64,000 bases of DNA from Prunella strophiata (GCA_036583965.1 JAZBQD010000007.1:186001-250000), one strand, 5' to 3'; shown: positions 1 to 12,260, numbered from the stretch's first letter. Numbers and translations are program-made. The notes: generated by a model from the letters alone, not told the origin.

Positions 1-2640
1 CAGCCTCGGCCTCTCCCTTCAGCTTCATCTAAAAAAATCCTCCTCACTGGAACCAAATTCCCAAATGGTGGCAAAACTCCTGGAAAACAGGAGCCAAATC
101 CGTGGTGTGCCTCCGAGCAGGGATTATCCCTGGGAGCACCTTCCCGGAGTGCCTGGAAACAGGAACCTGGAGCCAGGGGACAGCCAAGATTCCAGAGTGG
201 GATGAGCAGGGTCGGCTGCCCCGGCCCAGCTGACCTTGGAAGGCTTTCCAGGAACCCCGGAGTGCCGGACACGGCCTCGCTCCGTCCCGACGGCGATTCC
301 CAGCTCTCCTGCCGCGGCACCACGCGCTCCCCGGCACGTTCCGCTGGCTCCGGGCGCTTCTGCTGCTCCCAAGGGCCTGGCAGGACGGGTTTGGCCTTCG
401 CAGACAAGCAAAGCAGCACCCCGTTTTCCATGGATATTGGATGCGGAGCCCACAGGGAAAAATCCAACCAAAAAAAAAACCTCAGCGGGAGGATTTGAAA
501 GGCTGGAACGAGCGAGCTGGGCCAAAAGAAGGAATATTCCAGGAAGAAGTGGGAATATCCAGGAGAGAGATGCAGCCAGGAGGGAAAATATCCTGGGATT
601 TATCCGATGGAATCCAGAACCAAGACTTGGCAGCACCAGGAGTTAATTCCAGCCAGGGTTTATCCAAGGAGGTCCCAGCTCCTTCCCAGCCTCCTTGGAG
701 GGTTTTCCGTTGGGTCAATCCCCATGTTGGTCTTCCTAGCCCCAGTTCCCATCCTCGGACCCTCCAGAGCTCATGGAGGGGTTGTAATTCCTGATCCAGG
801 ACCAGGAGTGAACCCTGATCCACCAGGAGTGAATCCCTGATCCGCCTCGAGGGATCCACGTGCCCCCAGTGCTGCGGGGTCTCCCCAGCACCCTCTGGTC
901 TCCCAACCCCGCTCCAGCAGCACCAGAATTCCACTGAGCAGAGCTGCTGGCAGCCCCAGAGGAGCTGAGGTGGATCCCTGGGATCCAAGGGAGCAAGGAT
1001 GGGAAATCAGGGATAAACCAGCCCAGCGCCTGCTCTGCTCCTTGGGAAGCTCTGGTATTCCCAGGAAGAGGCAGCCTCAGGGGACCCAGAAGCACCCCCC
1101 AATTTCCATTTGGGGCTGGAATGCCAGAATTAATCCCAGGAGAGACCCAGAATCCAAACCCAATGGGACCCCTAAAGCCCCACGTGCATCCATCCCTGGA
1201 GCCAAGGTGCTCCGAGAGGCTCCAGCACCATCCCAGCCACTCCAAACCCAGGACACCACTGGGATATGAGATAGACAGAATAAAACCCGTTTAAAGCCAA
1301 TTAAAGTCCCGTTTTCCCAGGACCAGGGAGCAGGAACTGGCGAGATCCAACTCCTGCAGCTCACCTGGGCACGCTCCCGCTGCCCGAACCCCCCCAAATC
1401 CCAGGATCCCGCCTCAAGCCCCGCGGATCCCGTGGGAAATGCACGGGGCTGGCTCCTCATCCGGAGCCGTCCGGCCGAAATCCTGCTCCAGGGGCGCCCG
1501 GAGCCCGGCACGAGGCGGCTCCAATCCCATCTGGGCTCGGCACATCCCGACGTCGGCGCCGTAAAACGCGTTCCGGCATGGAACACAAAATGGCTGGCTC
1601 CCAGGGCGAGCATTCCCAAGGAACGCCAGGAAAAGGATAATAACCTAAAAAGGTAATTAGGATTTAACGGCTCGGCGGCCGGCAGCGGGATCCGGAGCGG
1701 GATCCGGGAACGCCGCTGGAAAGGGAAGGGAGAAAAGCTCCACGGCTGAACAAAAACCGGGCTGCTCCCAGTCCTGCTGCGCCGGGGACGTGCCCAGGAA
1801 TCCCCAGGAACGCCCGGCTCCGTGCAGGAATTCTGAGGCAGGTAAGGCAGGCTGAGGGGGGCTCACGGAGATTTTGAGGAGGAGCACTGGGTTTACAGCA
1901 ACACCAGAAAATCCCCAAGAATGGCCACAGAGCCATCCCAGAACCCACAGGGACACGGCTGCTCCCGGGAGGGAGAGGGAACGGGAGCACGACGGAAGAC
2001 TTGGGAAGAGAAACGGAAGGGTTGGGATGGGGCAGAGTGGGAATTGCTATGGAGCAAACTGCTCCAGGAGCTCTGCTGTTCCTGTGCCTGGATCCCAACG
2101 TGGGGACACCAGTCACTGCTCCGACACAGCAGTGCCAGACCCTGGATCCCCCAATTCCGGATCTCCCAGACCCTGGATCCTCCTGATTCCACATCTCCCA
2201 GACCTTGGATCCCCCAATTCCACCAGCTCGGTATGTCCTCAGATTCTGCAGCTCCGGGTCAAGTACAAAACTAACAATGGGAAGCGGGAAAAGCAGGAAA
2301 GGAGGAAAATCCTCCCTCCCAAAAAGTGCTTCCCTTCCCTCCTAAGTTTGTGTTCTTGTCCAACTCCATTTCTCGGGAGCAGGGAATGCCGGTGCCGTGT
2401 CCGGCACCACGGGCCTCACACCTCGTCCCACCCCAGGATTTCTGGGATGTGGGAGGAGAGTGGGAATTCCAGAAGCAGCTTTATGCCCTGAAATGGGGGG
2501 AAAAGACCCAAAACTCCACCAAGTCCGAAAGAGAGACAAAAATTCCAGGGCATCTGGCTGGGACAGCCCGTTTTGGGAAAAGCCAGCTGGAAAAGGCTCC
2601 GGGAAAATAAAATCCAGTAAAAAATGATGGGATGGAAGGT
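1..2640. other. noncoding stretch, no gene seen
   Basis: No open frame here looks like a conserved protein and no splice-bounded exon stands out. The DNA is moderately GC-rich with short degenerate runs such as TGGATCC/CCTGGATCC words around 2.1-2.2 kb. By synteny it could be intron or 5' flank of a minus-strand gene to the left (GATAD2B lies next to DENND4B in human), but nothing in the bases proves that. Confidence 0.5.
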
Positions 2641-3470
2641 GGGGGGGAGGGAGCGGCCGGCCCCGGCCCCCTCCCCATCCGGGATGACGCAGACTTCCCA
2701 GGCTTCCTTATATAACGCTTCCCCATTTCCTCGACTGCGGGCCCTGCCTTTGTGCGGCCGCTCCGGCTCCGGCGGGCCATCGATCACCAATCAATAACCC
2801 AATCGATAATTAAATCAATCACCACCGGGAAGGGCGGGGGGGGTGACATCGATCCAAGGCATGGTTATTCCCGGCATTTTTGTCACCCCTGCAGCCGGCG
2901 CCGGGGAGGGTGGGATCGGAGCATTCCGGCGGAATAGCGATGGTGGGAGCATGGGTGAGGTGGGGAAGGGGGGAGGGAAGGGAGAAAGGAATCACGGATC
3001 GACTCCGACAGCAAATCCCAGCACCAGCGCTCGTTTTCTCCTTAAAACACTCCCTCGAGACATTCCCGCTCCGCTGCCAAAAAATAAAATAATAATAATA
3101 ATAAAAAAAAAAAAGCGGAAAAAGCAGCTCCGCTCATCCGTAAGGAACCCTTTTGTCCGGTCCGAATTCCCGACAAACCCCGGGATGGTCTCACGGATAC
3201 TTACAGGTACAATATTCCCGCTGCCTCGAGCTGCCAAGAAAACGAGGGAGCAGCGCGGGGGGGCCCGGGAGCGGCGCGGGAAGGGGCAGGAGGCGGCCGG
3301 GGCCGGGCAGGGCCCCGCGCTCCATCGCCCGCGGAGCCGCAGCCGCAGCCGGAGCCGGAGCCGCGCTCCGAGCGGGCCCTTCCCTGCCAATCATGCGCGT
3401 TCTGTTTTATTAAACAAAAGAAAAGGGGGATGCTGACTTTTTCCCATGATGCCTCGCGGGGCAGGGAAAA
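2640..3470 (-). promoter_or_regulatory. CpG-rich promoter-like island
   Basis: A GC-rich block rises out of the surrounding DNA and contains CCAAT words, a TATA-like TATATAACG near 2710, a TGACGCA motif near 2684, and an unusual AT-rich cluster of ATCGAT/ATCAAT words at about 2777-2822. On the minus strand it precedes a strong splice donor at 3204, so it looks like a promoter plus noncoding first exon of a gene transcribed leftwards. GATAD2B is the synteny candidate; that identity is inference. Confidence 0.4.
3205..3440 (-). other. candidate noncoding first exon (minus strand)
   Basis: Reading the minus strand, a GC-rich segment ends at TATTGTACCT followed by GTAAGTAT, a near-perfect U2 splice donor (GT at 3204-3203). 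The upstream side is CpG-rich with a CCAAT box near 3398 and a TTATTAAAC word near 3410. No long conserved ORF is in it, so it would be 5' UTR. The 5' limit given is a guess. It may be an alternative first exon of the same gene as the candidate exon ending at 11501. Confidence 0.35.
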
Positions 3471-3479
3471 AGAGAAGGG

Positions 3480-3560
3480 AAAAAAAAAAAAAAAAAAAAA
3501 AAACGGGAATTGAAAAAAAAAAAAAAAAAAAATTGAATGAAAAAAAAAAATTAACAAAAA
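3480..3560. repeat. A-rich simple repeats
   Basis: Three A-runs lie close together (about 3480-3502, 3514-3531, 3540-3550), separated by short G/T interruptions. They follow the CpG island and could be the tail of a retroposed element or a simple slippage repeat; no element body is recognisable. Confidence 0.7.
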
Positions 3561-3899
3561 AATTTAAAAATTCCGGTCGCGACCGGTTTGGCACTTCCCG
3601 ACATGGAACTGGCTCCGGATTTTGGAGGGGGGGTTAATTTTTCCTGGGATTTCGGCGCTGGCGCGGCCGCCCCCTCCCCGCTCCCCCTCCCCCCGCTCCT
3701 GGCCCCCCGCCAAACTTTGTCTTCATTCATGGAAGCTCCTTCCCTCCCCTGGAATTTTAACTGTTTCCCTCCCAAAAAGGAGGGCCGGGGCCGCGACGCT
3801 GCCGCCGGCGCCGGGATCCGCCCCTCCCATTGCCAAAAAAACGCGGCCCGAGGTTGGGTCCGGCGGCGGAGCAGGCTCGGGATCGCTGAGCCCACGGCA

Positions 3900-4240
3900 G
3901 GGGGAGGATGCCGAGGGACCGGGAATGTGGGATCCGGGATGGGGGATCCGGGATGTGGGATCCGGGAATGTGGGATCCGGGATCTGCCGAGGGATCCCAG
4001 GGAACTTGCCCAGGGATGTGGATGAAGATGCTGCAGAAGATGCCGAGGAAGACACCGAGGGATGTCAGTGAAGACGCCAAAATCCCAGCAAAGAGACCAA
4101 GGGAAGGCACTGCAGGAGAGGCTGAGGGGTGTGGGGAAGATGCCAAAGGGTCCCGGCACAGATCAGAGGGAGCAGGTGAGGATGCCTGAGGAGATGCCAG
4201 GAATGCCCTGAAGATGCCAAGGAATGCAGAAGAACCCCAG
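3900..4240. repeat. degenerate short tandem repeats
   Basis: From 3915 to 3985 the word GGATCCGGGATGTGGGATCC recurs imperfectly. From about 4010 to 4220 GATGCCGAGGAAGAC-like units recur about every 20 bases. No coding function is supported. Confidence 0.55.
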
Positions 4241-4429
4241 TCAGGAAGGGCTGGGAGATGCCACCTGTGGGGCTGGCCCTGGAGAAGGAGGATCCAGAGG
4301 GATTTTGGCTGTCCTGAGCCTCCAAATTTGAGCTGTTCCAGCCCAATTCCCACTCTGGGTCCCCGGGGCTGAGGGTGTCCCGAGGAGGGAGCAGCAGGAA
4401 GAGGATGGGGACAGCTCTGGGGCCTTGTT

Positions 4430-4740
4430 AAGGAATTAACAAGTGCTTGGAGCGTTCACCTCATGGAGAACCCAGCAGCTGGAGAGCCCAGGAAATGGAA
4501 AACACGGTTTTAAACTAAAACACAGGAGACTGAGACTGGATATTTGGAATTCCTTAGCCAAAAGAACATCCTTATCCTTATTCCAGCACTCCCCATGAGG
4601 GTGGTGAGGCCCTGGCACAGCTTATCCCGGGAATCTGAGGCTGCCCCATCCCTGGAAGTGCTCAAGGCCAGGCTGGACAGGGCTTGGAGCAGATGGAAGG
4701 TGTTGGATTCCCCCAAAACACCCTGATAATCCCATAATCC
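4430..4740 (+). mobile_element. CR1 LINE fragment (3' part)
   Basis: The stretch from about 4590 contains the wording typical of the 3' end of avian CR1 elements: GAGGGTGGTGAGGCCCTGGC, then CCCCATCCCTGGAAGTG and CAAGGCCAGGCTGGACAGGG in the sense orientation. It stops before the usual 3' terminal repeats and has no reverse-transcriptase frame, so it is an old truncated copy. The 5' boundary is approximate. Confidence 0.75.
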
Positions 4741-7440
4741 CCAACATCCATGGCTTTATTCCACCCCTGAGGTGTGGGAGTCTGGGAATTCCGTAGCATT
4801 CCAGCACTGGAACCCCCCAGTTTGCCTTTATTGGATAAAACTGGAACAATTTGGTTTCCAAAGGGGGAAAGGATTAATTAGCTTTAATTGCACGCTCGTT
4901 TCCATGGATTTATCAGCTAATGAGGGGGTGGGATGGGCCCTGGGATGATTTATTCCAAGGCTGTGTCCATGGAAAACACAGAGGGCACAGGAGAGCAGCA
5001 AATTCCTTTATTTCTCCATTCCCTGGTCTTTCAGGACCATTCCAGGCTGTTTCCATCTTCCAGCCCTTCTATCCCTGTTTTTTGCTGGCTGGAGATTCAG
5101 GAAGGGATGAAATCCTTCCCAGCACACTCAGGGAGGTTGATCCCTCCCATCCCTGCTCCTGCCCTGGCCACCATCCCGCTGCTCCAATGTTCCCAATGGA
5201 TCTTTCCAGCCAGGATGGGCAAAGGAAGCACTACAACATCACTTAAATTGGATTTGGGGATTTTTCCCTGTGGATCCATTCCCTGGGAGCTTCTGTTACC
5301 AGGCAGAAAAGGTCCTTGAGGAAGTGTCTGACCAGAGCTCCTTTTATCACAAATCCAAAGCATCCCTGGATCTTCCTCCCCACTGGTGCATCTCCCCCAA
5401 AACAGAGAATTCCTGGATCCAATTCCCTCCTCCCAAACTGACACCACCTGGCATTGGTGCCATCCTGACCCAGCCTCAGGCTGAGGAAGAGATTCTGGGA
5501 GAACTGGAGGATGACTAAGCAGGGAAAGGGATGGTTCTTCCCCAAATTGCCATCCAATGGGAATCCAAAGCTGGCTGATCTCCAGGGAAGGCATCCCTCA
5601 AGGAGGTTCCTCCACAAACCCAATGTGACAGAAGGATTGCTGGGATACGACCATGGGAAGGTGGGAATCCATGATCCCATTCCTATGGGTTCATCCCAGC
5701 TGGATTAACCCCTCCAGAACGTGTCCTTTTCCTGATGGGAATTTGGGATTCCCATCCCAATGGACAGCAGTGCCATTCCCACATCCAGCACCTGCAGCTT
5801 CCCAGCCCAGCACTTCCAGGTAAAACCAGCACGTTGGGTTCTGGGATTTCCTCAACCTCCCATTCCTTGGAAAAGCAGGCCTGGGAGTCTTCCCTCTCTT
5901 CCAGCCCAGGGCAGCATCATTCCAAACACTCCAGTGACCCCGGCCACCGAGGCACTGCTGGCTCACAGGAATTCTTGCAAGGAACAACCAACCAGCCATG
6001 GGAATGCCCCCATGGCACAAGTAGGTGTTGGAATTTGTCAAGGCTCCAAGATTTAACTGGAATCCAGGATTTAATAAAGGAAAATCCACCACGTTTGGAG
6101 TTACTCAAGAAGGACCATGGGATCATTCTGGAATTCCCTGGAATTCTGGGTCCTTCTGATCACTGCCTTTTCTCTCAGACCTCCCCACTGTGGAGGCAGC
6201 ACAGGGTGGATGTTGGGATGTGTTTGAGGAGCAGGGAAATTCCTTATGGACACAGGAGGAGCTCCTTCCACCTGCACCCCTCATCCTTGAGCTGAGCTGG
6301 AACTGGGAGCAAACTGGGAGCAGCTGAGAATTCCCAACCCTTCCTTCAGCCAAGAACCCAACCTGGATGAATCCCCGGAGCACTGACCTTAAAATTCCCT
6401 CAGGGCTGTGGATCCTGTGGGAAACAGCCCGAGCAGGTTTTCCAGCCAGGCCCTCCCTGAAAACTGGGATCTGGGGAGTGCACCTGGAGCTCTGGTCCTG
6501 GAGTTTGGGCAATTTTAGGTGGATTTTTGGGAACTGCTTGCTGGTAACTGACCTGGGAAATCAAAAATGGATCCCGGGATGGATGGCAAGGAGCAGCCTC
6601 CCCTTCCTACAGGGACACATGGCTTTGGCTCAGTCTCATCCCAAAAAATACCAGGATTTATGCATCTATCTTCTGAGACTCCATGAAAATGCAGCCCAAA
6701 TTTTATTGGGAAAAACACACCAGGCATGGAAAATGCACACAAATCCAGCTCTTCCCATCACCCGGCTCCTCCGCCCCCAAGGAACCGGCACGGATTCCAT
6801 CAGGATTCCAAGATGGGACAATTTCAGGAGTCAGCCCCAAAATCCACACTCAAACCTCCTGGAGTGGGGTCTGTGGAGCAGGGATGGGACAACATGGACG
6901 TGCTGAGGATCCATGGAAATCAGACCCAGCCTCCTCGGTGCCGGCTCGGGGCTAATTTTAGGCTTGGAAGCGCCGCTCCCAACACCCTCCGGATTCCAAA
7001 GGCCGGTGCTGCTCTTCAGAGGGATTTCAGGCATGTTCCAGATGCCACCATCCCAAATGCCCAGCTAAGATTCCCCATCGAGGGGCAGAGACGCAGCACT
7101 GGGATGGGAAGGGGAGCACTACCCCGTTACCCCCTTCCCCAGCCCGTCCCGAATCCGCCGGCTCCGGGACGCGCCGCGCTCATCGGAAATTCACAGGGAA
7201 TATAAAAAGCAGCGAGCCCTGGCGCTGCAGCCTCTCCCTGACCCACTTCCCAGGAGCAGGATGAGCTCCCCCAGCTCAGCACCAGCACCAGGGTGCCAGG
7301 AAACCCAAACCCAGGGGATGGGCAGCGGTGCCCGCCCGGGTTCAGTGATGGAGGCACCCCCAGACACAACAGGGCAGCTCCTCACCAGGAACAGGCCAGG
7401 ATATCCTTGAACATTCCCTGGGTCCTGCTGGAAGGAGCAC
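4741..7440. other. noncoding stretch, no gene seen
   Basis: About 2.7 kb of unclassified DNA with many TGGGAATTCC/GGGATCC-like words and no recognisable exon. A TATA-like TATAAAAAGC at 7201 is followed by a 49-codon open frame from the ATG at 7261 to the stop at 7410; the predicted peptide is Ser/Pro/Gly-rich and resembles nothing I recognise, so it is not called as a gene. Confidence 0.45.
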
Positions 7441-7464
7441 CTGGAGATGGTAGAGCCATGGGAG

Positions 7465-7680
7465 AAGCTATGGAGCCAGGCTGGGAGAGCTGGGAATGCC
7501 CAGCCTGGAAAAGGGAAGATCCAGGGAGACCTTGGAGCATCTTCCAGTGGCCAAAGAAGCTCTGAGGGCTGCAAAGGACTTGGGACAAGGACATGGAGTG
7601 GCAGGAGAAGTGGGAAGGGCTTGAAGCTGGGAGAGGGGAGATTTAGGTGGGATATTGGGAAGAAATTCCTGCAGAGAAAT
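7465..7680 (+). mobile_element. CR1 LINE fragment (internal 3' part)
   Basis: The order of words GGGAGACCTTGGAGCATCTT, CAAGGACATGGAGTGGCAGG, and AGGTGGGATATTGGGAAGAA matches the segment just upstream of the usual CR1 3' end, in sense orientation. The rest of the element is missing. It is a degraded fragment. Confidence 0.7.
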
Positions 7681-8180
7681 GCGGGTGCATCCCAACACAT
7701 CCCACCCCAGCCACGGCACCAGGAGCATCCTGAGATGCTGCAAAATACAGAATATCCCTAAAAACCTGGAAAAGAGCCTAAAGCACCAACAAAAGCCACT
7801 GGCAAACCCAATCCCAGGCACCCGTGGCTGTGCTCCCCAAGGCTACGGAGCAGAATTCCAAGATCTGTGTGAAACCCAAACCCACAGATCTCCACCAGGA
7901 ACACTGATGGACCAAGGAACATTTTACCACCAGGTACAGAAGAACCAAGCATGGAAAACTGCCAATGAACTGGGAAACAATCAGGAAAAAACCTTAAGTG
8001 GTTGATTTTCCTCAGAGTGAAGGGATCTGGGAAATTCCTTTCCTGAGTGGCTGATCCCGACCCCCTTGGGACATGACATTGGAGGGGAAGGTGCTCCCAA
8101 GAACCTCCTGAGTGGGACAAATCCTGCCAGGCAGGAATTCCTGCCCAGCCCCATCCCAGGAGCACCTGAGGGGAGGCTGG

Positions 8181-8521
8181 GATGGATGGATGGATGGATG
8201 GATGGATGGATGGATGGATGGATGGATGGATGGATGGATGGATGGATGGATGGATGGATGGATGGATGGATGGAGGATGGATGGATGGATGGATGGATGA
8301 TGGATGGATGGATGATGGATGATGGATGGATGGATGATGGATGGATGGATGATGATGGATGGATGGATGATGGATGGATGGATGGAGGATGGATGGATGG
8401 ATGATGGATGGATGGATGGATTGGATGGATGGATGATGGATGGATGGAGGATGGATGGATGGAGGATGGATGGATGGAGGATGGATGGATGATGGATGGA
8501 TGATGGATGGATGGATGGATG
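8181..8521. repeat. (GGAT)n tetranucleotide microsatellite
   Basis: GGAT repeats perfectly from about 8181 to 8270 and then continues with interruptions (GAGGAT, GATGAT) to about 8521. The open frames reading through it (Ile-His-Pro-Ser on the minus strand, Trp-Met-Asp-Gly on the plus) are by-products of the repeat. Confidence 0.95.
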
Positions 8522-9800
8522 CTCCTCGTGACTGGGAAAGGTGCCAGGAGAAGGTGGCACCAAGATCCCAAAGGATCAGAGCCATGGCACTGGCACGGAG
8601 CCCTCAGATGGATCCCTGGATGGATCCCCTGGATGGATCCCCCAGGTGGATCCCTCGGGTGGATCCCAGCAGCTCCAACACCACCAAGGTGACAAATTCC
8701 AGCCCAGTCCTGGATCCCTGGCAAGGCAGGGACTCCCTGTGGACACACCAGCTCCATTTCACCCCAACAGCATTGTGCATGTCCCAGATGCTGGGATGCC
8801 TCCCAGGGCAGGCACCCCCAATCCTTAAAAGCCCCGAAATTCCCGAAAAACGGCAGCTGCCTGTGCCATCAGCCCCAGCCCCCACCCGGGAGCACCGAGG
8901 AACAGGAGTCAAATCCTCCCACACTCCTGCCAGGAGGAGGCTGTTCCCATTCCCGTGCTCCCCCTTCCTCCTCCTCCTCCTCCTCCCGCCTGGCAGCGGC
9001 CGAGGAAGCTCCAGAAAATCAAATAGATATTAAAATAAAATTTAAAAAAAAAATCAAAAAGGCTCTGGAAAAGCCAATCGATCCCGGCGCATCCCTCCGC
9101 TGCCACTCTTCCTCGCTGCTCCCAGATTCCCAAATCTCCTCCTCCTCCTCTCTTCCCGGCAAACCACCCCCTCCCCCCGCCATCACAGATCCCTTTTCCA
9201 GGCTCCAAGGGGAGGGGAACGCCTCAATTTTGGGAATCTGGGGAAGGATCCTCCTCGGGAGCACAAATCCTCATCCCCGGGAGGAGAAATCCCCTCGGAT
9301 CTCCTCCTGGGAGAGGCTCAAGCTTCCCAGATGTGGGTGAGGAAGGGTCCGTGCCCGCCTCCCCCCAGCGCGGCGTTCTCATCCCGATCCCACCCAAAAC
9401 CCGGGAAGGGGCGCGGGCAGTGCCCGGGGCAGTGCCCGATGCTCCTGCCCCGCGTTATTCCAGCGGTGGCAAAGTTTCCCTGCTGCCTTTGAGCTGGGGA
9501 AGCAGCTCCGGGAAGGGAGGGGGGGCAGCAGGAAAAGAGGGAGAATCCCGCGGGGCGGAAATCCTGGATGAGGCCGGGACCCGCTTCCAGCGGGGAACGG
9601 GGAACCGGCGCGGAAAGGACCGGGAACCGCTCCCGACCCGCGGCACGGACGGCAGGAAACCGAGGGGGGATGGCGGGGGGCCGACCCCGGGGGTTCCCGG
9701 CAGCCGCCCCCCCAATCCCATCGGGAACCCCCCGCCGCCCCGCCCCTCCCCCGTTTTCCCGGGGGATTCCCCGGCGCGCCCCCAAACCTGCCGGGCTGAC
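8522..9800. other. noncoding stretch, no gene seen
   Basis: No conserved exon is visible. A run of TGGATCCC words at about 8610-8670 and a CTCCTCCTCC tract near 8965 are simple-sequence features. GC content rises towards 9.3-9.8 kb without a clear splice site or start. Confidence 0.45.
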
Positions 9801-9804
9801 CCCC

Positions 9805-11245
9805 GAAACTCCTCAGTTCTGCTCCCCAAAACCCCTGAGCTCTGCTCCCCAAAACCCCTCAGCTCTGCTCCCCAAAACCTCTCAGTTCTGCTCCCCAAAA
9901 CCCCTCAGCTCTGCTCCCCAAAACCCCTCAGCTCTGCTCCCCAAAACCTCTCAGTTCTGCTCCCCAAAACCCCTCAGCTCTGCTCCCCAAAACCCCTGAG
10001 CTCTGCTCCCCAAAACCCCTCAGCTCTGCTCCCCAAAATCCTCAGCTCTGCTCCCCAAAACCCCTCAGTTCTGCTCCCCAAAACCCCTCAGTTCTGCTCC
10101 CCAAAACCCCTCAGCTCTGCTCCCCAAAATCCCTGGGCTCTGCTCCCCAAAACCCCTCAGTTCTGCTCCCAAAATCCCTGAGCTCTGCTCCCCAAAATCC
10201 CTGAGCTCTGCTCCCCAAAATCCCTCAGTTCTGCTCCCCAAAACCCCTCAGCTCTGCTCCCAAAATCCCTGACCTCTGCTCCCCAAAACTCCTCAGCTCT
10301 GCTCGCACAATCCCTGAGCTCTGCTCCCCAAAATCCCTGAGCTCTACTCCCCAAATCCCTGACCTCTGCTCCCCAAAATCCCTCAGTTCTGCTCCCCAAA
10401 ATCCCTGAGCTCTGCTCCCCAAAACCCCTCAGCTCTGCTCCCAAAATCCCTGAGCTCTGCTCCCCAAAACCCCTCAGCTCTGCTTCCCAAAATCTCTCAG
10501 CTCTGCTCCCCAAAATCCCTGAGCTTTGCTCCCCCAAAATCTCTCAGCTCTGCCCCCAAAATCCGAGCTCTGCTCCCCAAACCCGAGCTCTGCTCCCCAA
10601 AATCCCTGGGCTCTGCTCCCAAAAATCCGAGCTCGGCCCCTCCCCAAAATCCCTGAGCTCTGCCCCCATCAGGCTGCGCCCCAAATCTGAGCTCTGCCCC
10701 CCCAAAACCCCTGAGCTCTGCTCCCCAAAACCCCTCAGCTCTGCTCCCCAAAACCCCTCAGCTCTGCTCCCCAAAATCCCTGAGCTCTGCTCCCCAAAAT
10801 CCGAGCTCTGCTCCCCAAAACCCCTCAGCTCTGCTCCCCAAAACCCCTCAGCTCTGCTCCCCAAACCCGAGCTCTGCCCCCCAAACCCGAGCTCTGCTCC
10901 CCAAACCCGAGCTCTGCTCCCCAAAATCCGAGCTCTGCTCCCCAAAATCCGAGCTCTGCTCCCCAAATCCGAGCTCTGCTCCCCCAAATCCGAGCTCTGC
11001 TCCCCAAACCCGAGCTCTGCTCCCCCAAACCCGAGCTCTGCTCCCCAAACCCGAGCTCTGCTCCCCAAACCCGAGCTCTGCTCCCCCAAACCCGAGCTCT
11101 GCTCCCCCAACCCGAGCTCTGCCACCCAAATCCGAGCTCTGCTCCCCCAAATCCGAGCTCTGCTCCCCAAACCCGAGCTCTGCTCCCCAAATCCGAGCTC
11201 TGCTCCCCCCAAATCCGAGCTCTGCTCCCCAAACCCGAGCTGTGC
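9805..11245. repeat. minisatellite, core GAGCTCTGCTCCCCAAA
   Basis: About 1.4 kb of tandem units, 23 bases at the left (CTCTGCTCCCCAAAACCCCT plus CAG) and shortening to about 19 bases at the right (GAGCTCTGCTCCCCAAACCC form). Both lengths share the core. Long open frames in all phases are repeat artefacts. Arrays in DENND4B at 18.3-18.6 and 19.2-19.7 kb have a related core. Confidence 0.95.
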
Positions 11246-11499
11246 CCCCCCAAACCGGGGCTCCGCCGCCGCCCAACCCCTCGGGCTCTGCCCCCAGACC
11301 CGAGCTCCGCGCCCCCAAGGCACAGCCCGGACCGCCCGCAGCCCCTCGGGCTCTGCTGCTTGCCCGCAGCCCCCCGCAGATCGCCCCTCAGCCCCCCCAA
11401 ACCCGCCCCAACCCCCCCCAGGCCCCGGCTCTCGCCCCCCCCCAGCCGGGCCCTGCCCCGCCCCCGCCGGGCCAGGCCCAGCCGCCCCCGCGGGCCTCA

Positions 11500-12260
11500 C
11501 CTGCCTCGGGGGGTCGCGGGGGGGTCGCGGCGCGTTCCCGGCGGTTCCCGGCGGTTCCCGGCGGTTCGCGGCGGGTTCCCGGCGGATCCCGGCGGGTCCC
11601 GGGGGGGTCCCGGGGGTTCCCGGGCCGGGCGGGCGGAGCAGACGCGGCCGCCGCCGAGCGCAACCGGCACCACCACAAACAATGCCGCTGATTGGCCGCC
11701 GCCGCCGCCGCGCCCGCCCCGCCTCCCGACCCCAGCCGCGACGCCCATTGGTGCGGCGTCCAGACTGGCAGGAGCGCTCACCAATCGAATCGCTGCAATC
11801 CGCTCTTAGCCCGCCTCTCAACTTTTACTGGCTGTCTCAGCAAAGATTGACGCCCCGCCGCACCAATGGGAAAGCGCCGAGCTTCCCCGCGGGGCGCCTT
11901 TAATGGGTCCCCGAGTCTGAACATCCGGGTACCGCGAGCGGCGCGCGGTGGCGGCGCGCGACTTCTCCCCCGGCCCGCGGGGGAAGTTTTGGCCCCTCGC
12001 GGCCGCCGTACCGGCCCTGGCCCGGTACCGGCCGGTTCCGCCCCACGTGGCGCCGGTGCGAGGCCGCGCGAGGCTCTGGGGGAGCTCCTGGCTCCGGGGG
12101 CACCGGGCAGAGCCCCCCCGTGCCCGGCGGGGCGGCAGCACGCAGGGCCCGGCGCCCGCGAGGCCTCATGGCCCGTGCCAGGATCCAAGATGGCGGCCTG
12201 AGGGCAGCGGCCGGGCCGTGCCAGGGTGGAAGATGGCGGCCGCGGCCTCAGCTCCCCCCG
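11500..12260 (-). promoter_or_regulatory. CpG-island promoter with CCAAT boxes
   Basis: The island follows the minisatellite. It contains several CCAAT/ATTGG boxes (ATTGGCCGCC near 11692, CCATTGGTGCGG near 11744, CACCAATCG near 11780, CACCAATGGG near 11862) and two AAGATGGCGGC YY1-type motifs (near 12188 and 12231). On the minus strand a GC-rich segment ends with CCGAGGCAG followed by GTGAGG (GT at 11500-11499), a good donor for a noncoding first exon ending at 11501. It lies just downstream of DENND4B, where the GATAD2B promoter would be by human synteny. The gene assignment is inferred. Confidence 0.5.

Noticed and set aside
8012..8585. Long minus-strand frames of repeated Ile-His-Pro-Ser
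   Set aside because: They are translations of the (GGAT)n microsatellite, which is open in several frames at once; no splice sites, promoter or family match.
9805..11821. Long minus-strand frame (over 400 codons) over the 9.8-11.2 kb array, resembling a repeat protein
   Set aside because: The GAGCTCTGCTCCCC unit lacks stops in several frames, and codon use follows the repeat period. It is a minisatellite plus CpG island.
12188..12245. Possible plus-strand gene start at the two AAGATGGCGGC motifs
   Set aside because: These are YY1-type promoter motifs. The plus-strand frame that follows is low-complexity and runs into the DENND4B 3' UTR in antisense; no conserved protein.
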